Part shown: positions 1 to 6,709 of the stretch, in pieces
Numbering within the stretch: position 1 is the first letter of the stretch
Layout: each line of letters begins with the position of its first letter
NCBI GenBank assembly: GCA_005881085.1
Contig: VBGU01000084.1
Location: 1 to 16,660 of the forward strand
DNA from: Chloroflexota bacterium
GTDB lineage: Bacteria > Chloroflexota > Limnocylindria > P2-11E
DNA: 16,660 nucleotides
Direction of reading: 5' to 3'
Position numbers and translations under genes: made by a program
Notes under the pieces: model-generated
Databases searched by the model: none
Told to the model about the DNA's origin: nothing
What the model saw: only the letters and a program-made list of their open reading frames with translations

Positions 1-1226
1 ACCACGACATCGGTGGGTCCCGAGAACTCGTTTAACGCGCCGATGACTTCGGACTGCGCCGGCAGAGGCGAGTGTCCGAGCGTGTAGAGTCGCGTGACCT
101 CGGCGTCCCATTCCCTCGCGAGCCGCGCGCACATGTCGCGATACGCGCCGTCGACACGGTAGCCGATGCCGGCGAGCGCCTCGAGCGTCACGCGGGCGTC
201 CCCAGTGACCGCGATGGCGCCCTGCTTGTGCACGTCGGGCTCGGCGACGTTGACGTTCACGAACCGGACATCGCGGTCCTGGAATGCCGATTTCGAGGCC
301 GTCGTGAAGTCGCTCCACCGCGTACCGATCCCGATCACCAGGTCGGCGTCTTTTGCGACCCGGTTCGCCGCCGACGTTCCGGTCACGCCGATCGCGCCGA
401 GCGCGGAGGGATGGTCGTACGGAAGAGAGCCCTTGCCGGCCTGCGTCTCAGCGACAGGGATACCGGTCTCGTCGACGAAACGTCGCAGCGCGTCCGACGC
501 GCACCCATAGATGGCCCCACCGCCCGCAACGATGAGCGGCCGCTTGGCGGCGCGGATCGCGTCCACCGCTCGCGCCAGCGCCGCGGGGTCGGGCGGCCGC
601 CGCTCGACATGCCACACGCGCTTCGCGAGGAACTCGTCCGGGTAGTCGTAGGCCTCGGCCTGCACGTCCTGCGGAAGCGCGAGGGTCACCGCTCCGGTGT
701 CCGCGGGACTCACCAGGACGCGCATCGCGGCGAGCGCCGCGGGGATCAGCTGCTCGGGACGCGCGATGCGGTCCCAGTACCGCGAGACCGATTGAAAGGC
801 GTCGTTCACGCTGACGTCGCCGCGCGATGGCACCTCGAGCTGCTGCAGCACCGGGTCCGGGACACGCGACGCGAAGACATCGCCGGGGAGGAGGAGCACC
901 GGCAGGCGGTTCACGGTGGCGAGCGCCGCGCCGGTGAGCATGTTCGTGGCGCCCGGGCCGATCGATGACGTGCAGGCGAATGTCTGCAGTCGATCCTTGT
1001 GGCGCGCGTACCCGACCGCGGTGTGCACCATCGATTGCTCGTTGCGCGCCATGTGGTACGGGAGCAGGTCGGGCGACTCGAACAGGGCCTCGCCGATCCC
1101 GGCGACGTTGCCGTGCCCGAAGATCCCCCAGCACCCGACGAAGAAGCGCTGCTCCACGCCGTCGCGCTCGACGTATTGCGACGCCAGGAACCGCACCAGC
1201 GCCTGCGCCATCGTCAGTCGCGTCAC
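1..1226 (-). CDS. iolD: IolD, trihydroxycyclohexane-1,2-dione hydrolase (3' end cut off by window)
   Basis: This is a thiamine-diphosphate-dependent ring-opening hydrolase that converts 3D-(3,5/4)-trihydroxycyclohexane-1,2-dione to 5-deoxy-D-glucuronate in inositol breakdown. I translated the strand by hand: the product begins VTRLTMAQALVRFLASQYVE and reads without a stop to the left edge, giving 408 residues of a family usually a little over 600. The N-terminal ThDP pyrimidine-binding domain shows GIFGHGNVAGIGEAL (about 34-48) and the conserved NEQSM with the likely cofactor-activating Glu63. A central domain follows, with PLIVAGGGAIYG and later VIGIGTRWSDFTT. The missing part would be the C-terminal ThDP pyrophosphate-binding domain. 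The start is the GTG at 1226, which overlaps the iolC stop as GTGA and implies translational coupling. An in-frame ATG at 1211 is the alternative. Acetolactate synthase is excluded by the IolD-specific N-terminus and the operon partners. Confidence 0.95.
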   Translation of the reverse strand, partial: MTRLTMAQALVRFLASQYVERDGVEQRFFVGCWGIFGHGNVAGIGEALFESPDLLPYHMARNEQSMVHTAVGYARHKDRLQTFACTSSIGPGATNMLTGAALATVNRLPVLLLPGDVFASRVPDPVLQQLEVPSRGDVSVNDAFQSVSRYWDRIARPEQLIPAALAAMRVLVSPADTGAVTLALPQDVQAEAYDYPDEFLAKRVWHVERRPPDPAALARAVDAIRAAKRPLIVAGGGAIYGCASDALRRFVDETGIPVAETQAGKGSLPYDHPSALGAIGVTGTSAANRVAKDADLVIGIGTRWSDFTTASKSAFQDRDVRFVNVNVAEPDVHKQGAIAVTGDARVTLEALAGIGYRVDGAYRDMCARLAREWDAEVTRLYTLGHSPLPAQSEVIGALNEFSGPTDVV

Positions 1227-2173
1227 GCCGAGACCCCGCGCATGAGCAGTGCCTCTATCTCGTCGAGCGTCGGCATCGCGTCCGCGGCGGCCAACCGCGA
1301 GGCCACGATCGCGCCCGCGGCGTTCGCGAGACCGAGCGTTCGCGCGAGAGGCCATCCCGCGAGCAGGCCGTGGCAAAGCGCGCCGCCGAACGCGTCGCCC
1401 GCGCCGAGCCCGTTCAGCACGGGGATCTCGACGGCGGGGACGCTGACCTCGTCGCGCGCGGTGCGCGCGTACGCGCCATCGCCGCCGCGTTTCACGACCG
1501 CGAGACGCGGCCCCCCCTCGAGCAATGCCGCGGCCGCCGTGCGCGGATCGCGAAGCCCTGTCGCCATCTCCACCTCGTCGGTGTTCCCGACGACCACGGT
1601 TGCGCGACGCAAAGCCTCGCGCGCCCAGCGCCGCGCGTCCTCGCCGGATCGCCAGAAGGTCGGGCGGTGGTCCAGGTCGTGGATCGTGATCTCCCGCCCG
1701 TTGCGCGCATCGAGCGCGGCGAGCGTCGCTGCGCGACTGGGCTCGTCGGAGAGGCCGGTGCCCGTCGTCCAGAAAAGAGGCGCGTCGGCGATCGCGGCCA
1801 AGTCGAGGTCGGCGGTGGTGAGATTCATGTCCGGCGCCTTCGGTTCGCGATAGAAGAGGAGCGGGAAATGGTCCGGCGGATGGATCTCGCAGAAGACGAT
1901 CGGCGTGCGCAGGGTCGGATCGGTGCTCACCCAGTGCGTGTCGACACCGAACCCCGCGAGCGCGCGCCGCACGTAGTCACCGAAGCCGTCCTGGCCGACC
2001 TTCGTGATCACAGCGGCGCGCCTGCCGAGTCGCGCCGCGGCGACGGCGACGTTCGTGGCGCTCCCCCCGAGCGACTTCGCGAACGTGCGCACCTCGGCGA
2101 GTGTCACGCCGATCTGCTCGGGGTACAGGTCGACGCCGACCCGGCCCATCGTGATGACCTCGAGGCTACCCAT
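1223..2173 (-). CDS. iolC: IolC, 5-dehydro-2-deoxygluconokinase
   Basis: PfkB/ribokinase-family kinase that phosphorylates 5-dehydro-2-deoxy-D-gluconate with ATP, giving the substrate of the IolJ aldolase. The 316-residue length is normal. Family signatures are GRVGVDLYPEQIGV (10-23) and FAKSLGGSATNVAVAAARLG (31-50), both characteristic of IolC, and the second PfkB signature NGLGAGDAFGG (254-264) with likely catalytic Asp260. FPLLFYREPKAPD is a further IolC-like stretch. The start was set at the ATG at 2173, where family similarity begins. The open frame extends upstream to 2416, but that extension is an arginine-rich shadow of iolE. The gene overlaps the iolE stop by 8 bp upstream and the iolD GTG downstream, so iolE-iolC-iolD should be one transcript. 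A generic sugar kinase is possible but unlikely given the neighbours. Confidence 0.94.
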   Translation of the reverse strand: MGSLEVITMGRVGVDLYPEQIGVTLAEVRTFAKSLGGSATNVAVAAARLGRRAAVITKVGQDGFGDYVRRALAGFGVDTHWVSTDPTLRTPIVFCEIHPPDHFPLLFYREPKAPDMNLTTADLDLAAIADAPLFWTTGTGLSDEPSRAATLAALDARNGREITIHDLDHRPTFWRSGEDARRWAREALRRATVVVGNTDEVEMATGLRDPRTAAAALLEGGPRLAVVKRGGDGAYARTARDEVSVPAVEIPVLNGLGAGDAFGGALCHGLLAGWPLARTLGLANAAGAIVASRLAAADAMPTLDEIEALLMRGVSA

Positions 2174-3026
2174 GCTTCCTCGCGTACGCAGTGCTCCGCG
2201 CGATCCATTCGGGCGGACGCGGCGCGGGCTCGCGGTCAAGCATGACGTCCTGCTCGAGCACATACCAACCCGCGTATCCGACCTTGCGAAGCTCGCCAAG
2301 GACATCCTCGATCCTCGCCGCGCCCTCGCCGAGCGGGCGGAACAAGCCGGCGCGGACTGCGTCGTTGTACGAGAGGCTGCCCGCGCGAACGCGCGCCGCA
2401 AGCGGTCCATCGACATCCTTGAGATGCACGTGGCGCACGCGCGCCCCGGCGTCGCGCGCCACCTTCAGCGGGTCGGCACCTCCAAGCGCGATGTGCCCCG
2501 TGTCGAGACAGAGTTCATGCGCGGTCTCCTGAAGGAATCGCTCGATGTGCTGAGGCCGCTCGATCGCGGTCCCCCAGTGCGGGTGCACGGCGACGCCAAG
2601 GCCAGTCGCATTCGCGATCTCGGCCACGCGGTCGATGCTTTCGAAAAGCGCGCGCCAGGCCGGGTCCGAAAGCTCCGCCGTTCCCGAATAGCCCGTCTGC
2701 GGGAGGGCCGGCGCGAGGACGACGAGCTCGGCGCCACCCGCGGCGAGCCACTTCGCCTGCCGCTTCACCGACGCGAGCTCGTCCGCCCGACGAACGCTCT
2801 CGTGCAGCACCGCCGTGACGAAGCCGCCGACGAGGCGAAGGCCGTACGAATCGAGGAGCGCGCGCGCCGCTGCGGGGTCGGCTGGAAGGAACCCGGGCGG
2901 TCCCGCCTCAGTCGCATGCACGCCGAGCGCGCGCATGTCGCCGAGGACGCGGTCCGGTGCGAGCTGCAGGCCCCAGTTCGGCACCTCGCAGACGCCCCAG
3001 GAGATCGGCGCGGCCGCGAGCTTCAT
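2166..3026 (-). CDS. iolE: IolE, myo-inosose-2 dehydratase
   Basis: TIM-barrel (xylose isomerase-like) metal-dependent dehydratase that converts 2-keto-myo-inositol (inosose) to trihydroxycyclohexane-1,2-dione, the substrate of IolD. The product has 286 residues, close to the family length. Visible landmarks are the N-terminal PISWGVCEVPNWG (7-19), HPHWGT (148-153), CLDTGHIALGG (173-183), HVHLKDV (199-205) and a C-terminal LEQD. These His, Asp and Glu residues are the expected divalent-metal and substrate ligands of the fold. The start is the ATG at 3026, immediately before the family's conserved N-terminus; longer open frames upstream are antisense to iolG. It is the first gene of the leftward iolE-iolC-iolD operon, and its 5' end lies 37 bp from the divergent iolG. 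I see no clear Shine-Dalgarno sequence upstream. Confidence 0.94.
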   Translation of the reverse strand: MKLAAAPISWGVCEVPNWGLQLAPDRVLGDMRALGVHATEAGPPGFLPADPAAARALLDSYGLRLVGGFVTAVLHESVRRADELASVKRQAKWLAAGGAELVVLAPALPQTGYSGTAELSDPAWRALFESIDRVAEIANATGLGVAVHPHWGTAIERPQHIERFLQETAHELCLDTGHIALGGADPLKVARDAGARVRHVHLKDVDGPLAARVRAGSLSYNDAVRAGLFRPLGEGAARIEDVLGELRKVGYAGWYVLEQDVMLDREPAPRPPEWIARSTAYARKHG

Positions 3027-3063
3027 CTGCGTCAAAGAGATTCGCAGTTTAGAGTCGCGTCGA
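3027..3063. promoter_or_regulatory. Divergent promoter region between iolE and iolG
   Basis: Only 37 bp separate the two divergent start codons, so both promoters must overlap here or extend into coding sequence. The only AT-rich patch is around 3047-3056 (agtttagagt). On the plus strand it contains TAGAGT, ending 8 nt before the iolG GTG. On the minus strand it contains TAAACT, about 19 nt before the iolE ATG. Each matches the TAnnnT pattern of a -10 element and the two overlap by 2 bp. No convincing -35 box is visible on either strand. Neither gene has a clear ribosome-binding site, so iolG may be translated from a leaderless mRNA. This is a pattern-based suggestion. Confidence 0.35.
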
Positions 3064-4056
3064 GTGAAGATCGCGATCCTCGGCGTCGGCCGCCTCGGCG
3101 CGTTCCACGCCAAGGTCCTGCGCGAGCTCCCAGGCGTCGACGAGCTTCGGATCAACGACGCCGACGCGGGGCGGGCAGCCGCGCTGGCGAAGACCCTCGG
3201 CGCGAAGCACGCGCCGTCCATCGACGCGGCCCTTGCCGGGGCGGACGCCGCGGTGATCGTGACCCCCACCGGGACGCACGCGGAGCTCATCCGCCGCGCG
3301 CTCGACGAGGGCCTCGCGGTCTTCTGCGAGAAGCCGATCGCTCTGGACCTCGAGTCGACGAGACGCGTCGTCGACCACGTCGACAAGACGAAGGGGCGCG
3401 TGCAGATCGGCTTCCAGCGGCGCTTCGATGCGGGATTCCAGGAGGCCCGGCGGCGCGTGCGGGGCGGCCACCTTGGCACCGTCTACAGCTTTCACATGAC
3501 GAGCCGCGACGCGTTGCCGCCGCCTGACGCGTACATCGAGACCTCGGGTGGGCAGTTCGTGGATCAGCTCATTCACGACTTCGACGTGACGCGCTGGATG
3601 TTCGACGAGGTCGACGAGGTCTACGCGACCGGGTCGACGCTCGGGTTCCCGCAGTACGCGAAGTGGGGCGACGTGGCGACGTCCGGTGCCGTGCTGACGC
3701 TGCGTGGCGGTACGGTCGGTCTGCTTGATGCGGCGCGACACAACGAAGCCGGGTACGACATCCACGTCGAGATCTACGGCGCGAAGGACGCGATCGCGAT
3801 CGGCCTCGACCCCCGCACGCCGATGTCGTCCGTCGAGCGCGATGGACCGAAGATGAAGGATCCCGCATATCCGACCTTCTTCGTTCGCTTTGACGCCGCG
3901 TACCGCGCCGAGCTCGCGCACTTCCTTCGCTTCGCGCGCGGCGAAGCTGAGAACGCCTGCACCGTCCGGGACGGGATGGAGGCCCTTCGGATCGCGCTCG
4001 CCGCGCGACGATCGCTGAAGGAACATCGACCGGTCGCAGTCAAAGACATCGCGTGA
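3064..4056 (+). CDS. iolG: IolG-type inositol 2-dehydrogenase (Gfo/Idh/MocA family)
   Basis: NAD(P)-dependent oxidoreductase predicted to oxidise myo-inositol (or a close isomer) to 2-keto-myo-inositol, the first pathway step. The protein has 330 residues. The N-terminal Rossmann fold shows ILGVGRLGAFH (5-15). The EKP motif supplies Lys90, and VDQLIHDFD (166-174) supplies Asp167 and His171, which match the Lys/Asp/His catalytic arrangement known for Bacillus IolG. IGFQRRFD (115-122) also fits inositol dehydrogenases. The start was set at the GTG at 3064, where the Rossmann strand begins; the open frame upstream is antisense to iolE. Its stop overlaps the next gene's GTG as GTGA. Substrate assignment (myo-, scyllo- or chiro-inositol) rests on the iolE/C/D neighbours, because this family is broad. 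Confidence 0.87.
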   Translation: MKIAILGVGRLGAFHAKVLRELPGVDELRINDADAGRAAALAKTLGAKHAPSIDAALAGADAAVIVTPTGTHAELIRRALDEGLAVFCEKPIALDLESTRRVVDHVDKTKGRVQIGFQRRFDAGFQEARRRVRGGHLGTVYSFHMTSRDALPPPDAYIETSGGQFVDQLIHDFDVTRWMFDEVDEVYATGSTLGFPQYAKWGDVATSGAVLTLRGGTVGLLDAARHNEAGYDIHVEIYGAKDAIAIGLDPRTPMSSVERDGPKMKDPAYPTFFVRFDAAYRAELAHFLRFARGEAENACTVRDGMEALRIALAARRSLKEHRPVAVKDIA

Positions 4057-4787
4057 CCGTCCGCGTGCAGTTCCTCGGAAGCGGAAGCGCGTTCAGCGAC
4101 GGCGGGCGCGCGAACGCCGCGATCCACATCACCGCGCCCGGCGTGTCCCTTCTCCTCGATTGCGGCGGCTCCGCGCTTCCGGCGATCAAGAAGCAGATCG
4201 ACCCAAAAGCGATCGACGCGATCGCGGTCACGCATCTCCACGGCGACCACTTCGGTGGTATTCCGTTCCTCGCGATCGAGCAGCACTTCACCGGGCGTAA
4301 GAAGCCGCTCGTCGTCGGCGGACCGCCCTCGCTCGAGCAGCGCCTTCGCGCGGAGGAGCAGGCGCTCTACCCCGACTTCTTCGGGCCGACAACACTCGGC
4401 TTCCCGCTCAATACCGTCGTGCTCGGCGCCCAGCCGACCGCGCTCGGCGGAGCGCGGGTGACCGCGTTGCCCGTGCGGCACATCCGCCTCGCCGAGCCCC
4501 ATGGCCTCCGTGTCGAGGTAGCGGGAAAGCTGATCGCCTATTCCGGTGATGCGCGTTGGACGGAGGAGCTCGCCGCGGTCGCGAAGGGCGCCGACCTCTT
4601 CATCTGCGAGGCCACATTCTTCGAGCGCGACGATCCCTCGCATATCTCATATCGCCAGGTGATGGCGCATCGCAAGGAGTTTGAAGCCAAGCGGATCGTG
4701 CTAACTCATCTGGGCGCCGAGACGCTCGCCCATCTTTCGGAGGTCGAGCTCGAATACTCGACGGATGGGATGCAGATCGAGATCTAG
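4053..4787 (+). CDS. Metallo-beta-lactamase-fold hydrolase (RNase Z-like group)
   Basis: Predicted zinc-dependent cytoplasmic hydrolase of 244 residues; I see no signal peptide. The N-terminus VQFLGSGSAFSDGGRAN resembles RNase Z-like and other small MBL-fold proteins. The metal-binding motif is THLHGDH (His61, His63, Asp65, His66), followed by His143 in PVRHIRLAE, Asp166 in YSGDARW and His219 in VLTHLG, which is a full two-metal ligand set, so it should be active. The start is the GTG at 4053, which overlaps the iolG stop by four bases (GTGA), so translation is coupled to iolG and a role in the same pathway is plausible. It is not a standard iol gene. A lactone, cyclic phosphate or phosphodiester substrate would fit the fold, but none can be chosen from sequence. 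A true tRNA 3'-processing RNase Z is less likely, because those are usually longer and carry an exosite arm that I do not recognise here. Confidence 0.85.
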   Translation: MTVRVQFLGSGSAFSDGGRANAAIHITAPGVSLLLDCGGSALPAIKKQIDPKAIDAIAVTHLHGDHFGGIPFLAIEQHFTGRKKPLVVGGPPSLEQRLRAEEQALYPDFFGPTTLGFPLNTVVLGAQPTALGGARVTALPVRHIRLAEPHGLRVEVAGKLIAYSGDARWTEELAAVAKGADLFICEATFFERDDPSHISYRQVMAHRKEFEAKRIVLTHLGAETLAHLSEVELEYSTDGMQIEI

Positions 4788-4790
4788 GGC

Positions 4791-4819
4791 GTGGGCGGCG
4801 GCCGGCGGCCGCCGCCCAC
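4791..4819. terminator. Perfect 13-bp stem-loop between convergent genes
   Basis: GTGGGCGGCGGCC at 4791-4803 pairs perfectly with GGCCGCCGCCCAC at 4807-4819 across a 3-base loop (ggc). It starts 3 bp after the MBL gene stop and ends 6 bp before the stop of the convergent secreted-protein gene, so it can serve both strands. There is no T-tract on either side, so it is not a classic Rho-independent terminator. Hairpin-only terminators or 3'-end stabilisers are plausible in high-GC genomes. Confidence 0.6.
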
Positions 4820-4825
4820 CGGTCG

Positions 4826-5404
4826 CTACGGCATCATCGCGGCGCACCGCTGGAAGCGGATTGGCGCATCGAGGTCCGGACCGACTGATGAGATTTCCCG
4901 CACGAAACGGATAAGCGGCACACCGGCGGCGTCGTAGTCGACCACGACCGCGTCGAAGACGAAGCGGCCTCCGTCCATGTCGACGCCGTCGATCTTTTCG
5001 AAAAGGCCGGTCAGGGCTGCGATCGCGGTGCTCCCTATCGCGGCCCCGTTTGTGTACGTCGTGTGCAGCACGGCCGGGCTCGCCGAGGTGTAGGACTTCC
5101 CGGTCGATGGAGCGAAGACCGTGACCTTGAACGAGGGGAACGTATCGACCTCCCGCTCGATCTGACCGTTCTTGTAGAAGACCGTAAAGTTGAAGTCGCC
5201 TTCGAAGCGGCCGTAGATCGGAAACCCGCAGCGCGCGCTCGCTCCTGGAAGGATGACGGTGTCGTCCTGGTGACCCTGCTCTCGCAACGGCGGTGAAGCC
5301 GCAGCCCCTGCCTGCAGCACCAAGAGCGCGGCCACGATGACCGCGGGAAAGAGCGCCAGACCCGATTTGCGCGTTGGCACGGTGTCGAGCAACGGCGTAC
5401 GCAT
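4826..5404 (-). CDS. Secreted protein of unknown function with CGFP motif
   Basis: The product is 192 residues with a clear Sec signal peptide: basic residues at 12-13, a hydrophobic core at about 16-32 and a likely cleavage site after AGAAA near residue 36. The mature part begins with a polar stretch, then ARCGFPIYGRFEGDF (57-71). It then looks beta-rich, with FPSFKVTVFAPSTGKSY and a C-terminal region in which Cys187 could pair with Cys59. A signal peptide, a CGFP motif and beta-rich repeats recall small exported proteins I associate with actinobacteria and Chloroflexota; I know no function for them. The start is the ATG at 5404, preceded by a strong ribosome-binding site (GGGGAGGAG). It stands alone between two stem-loops, convergent with the MBL gene, and does not belong to either neighbouring operon. 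Function cannot be assigned. Confidence 0.78.
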   Translation of the reverse strand: MRTPLLDTVPTRKSGLALFPAVIVAALLVLQAGAAASPPLREQGHQDDTVILPGASARCGFPIYGRFEGDFNFTVFYKNGQIEREVDTFPSFKVTVFAPSTGKSYTSASPAVLHTTYTNGAAIGSTAIAALTGLFEKIDGVDMDGGRFVFDAVVVDYDAAGVPLIRFVREISSVGPDLDAPIRFQRCAAMMP

Positions 5405-5420
5405 GACTCCTCCCCTTCCA

Positions 5421-5439
5421 CCAAGCGGTTTCCGCTTGG
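5421..5439 (-). repeat. 8-bp inverted repeat just upstream of a ribosome-binding site
   Basis: CCAAGCGGTTTCCGCTTGG is a perfect 8-bp inverted repeat with a 3-base loop. It ends 16 bp before the ATG of the secreted-protein gene, and the Shine-Dalgarno sequence lies between them. In the mRNA it would form a hairpin immediately 5' of the ribosome site; as DNA it could be an operator. It has no U-tract, so termination is less likely. Confidence 0.6.
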
Positions 5440-5452
5440 CCGGTCAGGAGTC

Positions 5453-5466
5453 TGTCACCGGTGTCA
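5453..5466. promoter_or_regulatory. Imperfect palindrome overlapping a TTGACA box
   Basis: TGTCACCGGTGTCA matches its own reverse complement at 12 of 14 positions, with a perfect CACCGGTG core. It overlaps the minus-strand TTGACA at 5467-5462, upstream of the secreted-protein gene. A dimeric repressor or activator site would look like this, but only one copy is seen and no regulator can be named. Confidence 0.35.
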
Positions 5467-5636
5467 AATACCGCTCATCCACTTGAGAATTGGGCGAGGT
5501 GACCGAAGGGCGGAGCATCGCGGGTGTCTTCCTCGCTCGGCCCCCCGTGGGATCGCGATGGACCGCCGGCCAGGGGCCGCTCGCTCGGAAGACCCCGCGC
5601 TGCTCGCCCTCAGTAACTCACCCCTCGTCTCAAAAT

Positions 5637-6695
5637 TTACTTCGCCGCGTCGACGTATTCGTTGGTCCAGGTCTTCGTGAGGTCGATCGTCTTGCCCTGC
5701 ACGTTCTTGTTGTACGTCTGGAGGACCTTGAGGATGAAGTCCGGCGCGCCGGCGGGCATCTTCCCGTCCGGGCTGTACATCGGCATGCTGCCGGTGAGCG
5801 CGGAGAGGTAGAGGTCCTTGTCGCCGGCGTAGTAGTCGGCCGGGAGCTTGTCGGCGATCTCGGCCGGTGAGTGGGCCGCGATCCACTTGAGCGTCTTCAC
5901 GTACGCGTTCACCACGCGTTGCACCACGCCCTTGTTCTGGGCGACCCAGTCAGCGCGCATGTAGATCGAGATGAAAGGATAGTCGCCGCCGAGCGCGGCG
6001 CGCGTCAGCTCCGGCGTCCGGAGGTCGATGAGGACCTTCGCATCGCCGGTCTTGAGCAGACGCGAGATCGTCGGCTCGGTCGTCATCCCGGCATCGATCG
6101 TCCCCTGCTTGATCGCGGCGATGAACGTGTCGCCGGCCCCGACCGCGATCGGGGTGAATTGGTCGGGCGCGATGCCTTTCGTGCTGGCGAGGTACTGCGT
6201 CAGCCCGTGGGTGCCCGAGCCGATCGAGGTCACACCGAGCTTGCGGCCCTTGAAGTCGGCCGGTCCCTTGATGTCGTTGGCCTTTGCGGTCGCGACCATC
6301 TCGGCCTCACCTGGCGCGCGCAGGAGCTGCACCACCTCGACAAGGTTCTTGCCGAGACCGGCCACATCGATCGTGTGGTCATACGAGCCCGAGGACGCTT
6401 CGACCTCTCCCGCGATGAGGGCGGTGGTCGCGTCCTTGCCCGACGGCTCGTCGATAAGGTTCACCGTCAGGTTCTGATCCTTGAAGTAACCGAGCGCCTC
6501 GGTGAGCTTGTTCGGCAGGTAGATCTGCTTGTTGAGCCCACCCACCATGATCGTGAGGGTTGCCGGCGCGAGCGTGGCGGCGGCGCTGCTGGTGGCGCTC
6601 GCCGTGGGGCTCGCTCCCGCGTTGTTCGTCGCGCCGCCGCAGGCGGCGAGGATCATCGTCGCTACAAGACCGATTGTCGCAATGGTTCGCTGCAT
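5637..6695 (-). CDS. ABC importer substrate-binding lipoprotein, NMT1/SsuA/NrtA type
   Basis: Extracytoplasmic solute receptor of 352 residues. It has a lipoprotein signal with lipobox LAAC (Cys19), then a low-complexity Ala/Ser/Thr linker to about residue 48. The mature part has the periplasmic-binding type II pattern of the NMT1/THI5-like family: ALGYFKDQNLTVNL, ADFKGRKLGVTSIGSGTH and a 'GTIDAGMTTEPT' stretch. This family binds nitrate, alkanesulfonates, taurine, phthalates or the thiamin pyrimidine precursor; the ligand here is not recognisable. The ATG at 6695 was chosen because AAGGGAGG lies 5 nt upstream and the lipoprotein signal starts there; the longer open frame upstream is antisense or out of frame with the permease. 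It is the last gene of the ATPase-permease-receptor operon, 14 bp after the permease stop. Its own strong ribosome site fits high receptor expression. Confidence 0.9.
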   Translation of the reverse strand: MQRTIATIGLVATMILAACGGATNNAGASPTASATSSAAATLAPATLTIMVGGLNKQIYLPNKLTEALGYFKDQNLTVNLIDEPSGKDATTALIAGEVEASSGSYDHTIDVAGLGKNLVEVVQLLRAPGEAEMVATAKANDIKGPADFKGRKLGVTSIGSGTHGLTQYLASTKGIAPDQFTPIAVGAGDTFIAAIKQGTIDAGMTTEPTISRLLKTGDAKVLIDLRTPELTRAALGGDYPFISIYMRADWVAQNKGVVQRVVNAYVKTLKWIAAHSPAEIADKLPADYYAGDKDLYLSALTGSMPMYSPDGKMPAGAPDFILKVLQTYNKNVQGKTIDLTKTWTNEYVDAAK

Positions 6696-6709
6696 TCGTT
6701 CCTCCCTTA

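Larger units (their letters stand above)
5405..5636. other. 232-bp intergenic region upstream of the secreted-protein gene
   Basis: It holds the 5' region of the secreted-protein gene (a hairpin and a palindrome, listed separately) and the 3' flank of the ABC lipoprotein gene. A TTGACA hexamer lies on the minus strand at 5467-5462, but no acceptable -10 hexamer sits 16-18 bp downstream of it. A 9-bp direct repeat CTCGCTCGG occurs at 5532-5540 and 5580-5588, possibly by chance. I see no RNA gene and no small coding sequence that I would defend. No strong U-tailed terminator follows the lipoprotein stop. Confidence 0.5.

Noticed and set aside
72..968. 298-residue open frame on the plus strand
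   Set aside because: Arg-rich shadow antisense to iolD, which has clear family motifs across the same region.
965..2245. 426-residue open frame on the plus strand
   Set aside because: Very Arg/Ala-rich, no domain, antisense to iolD and iolC; a product of high GC at third codon positions.
2174..2416. Upstream extension of iolC to an ATG at 2416
   Set aside because: The extra 81 residues are low-complexity and overlap iolE; kinase homology begins at the ATG at 2173.
2815..3063. Upstream extension of iolG to 2815
   Set aside because: It lies antisense to iolE; the Rossmann fold begins at the GTG at 3064.
3049..4026. 325-residue minus-strand open frame
   Set aside because: Mirror frame of iolG with no recognisable domain.
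5462..5467. Complete sigma-70 promoter with TTGACA upstream of the secreted-protein gene
   Set aside because: No acceptable -10 hexamer occurs 16-18 bp downstream, so only the -35-like box is noted.
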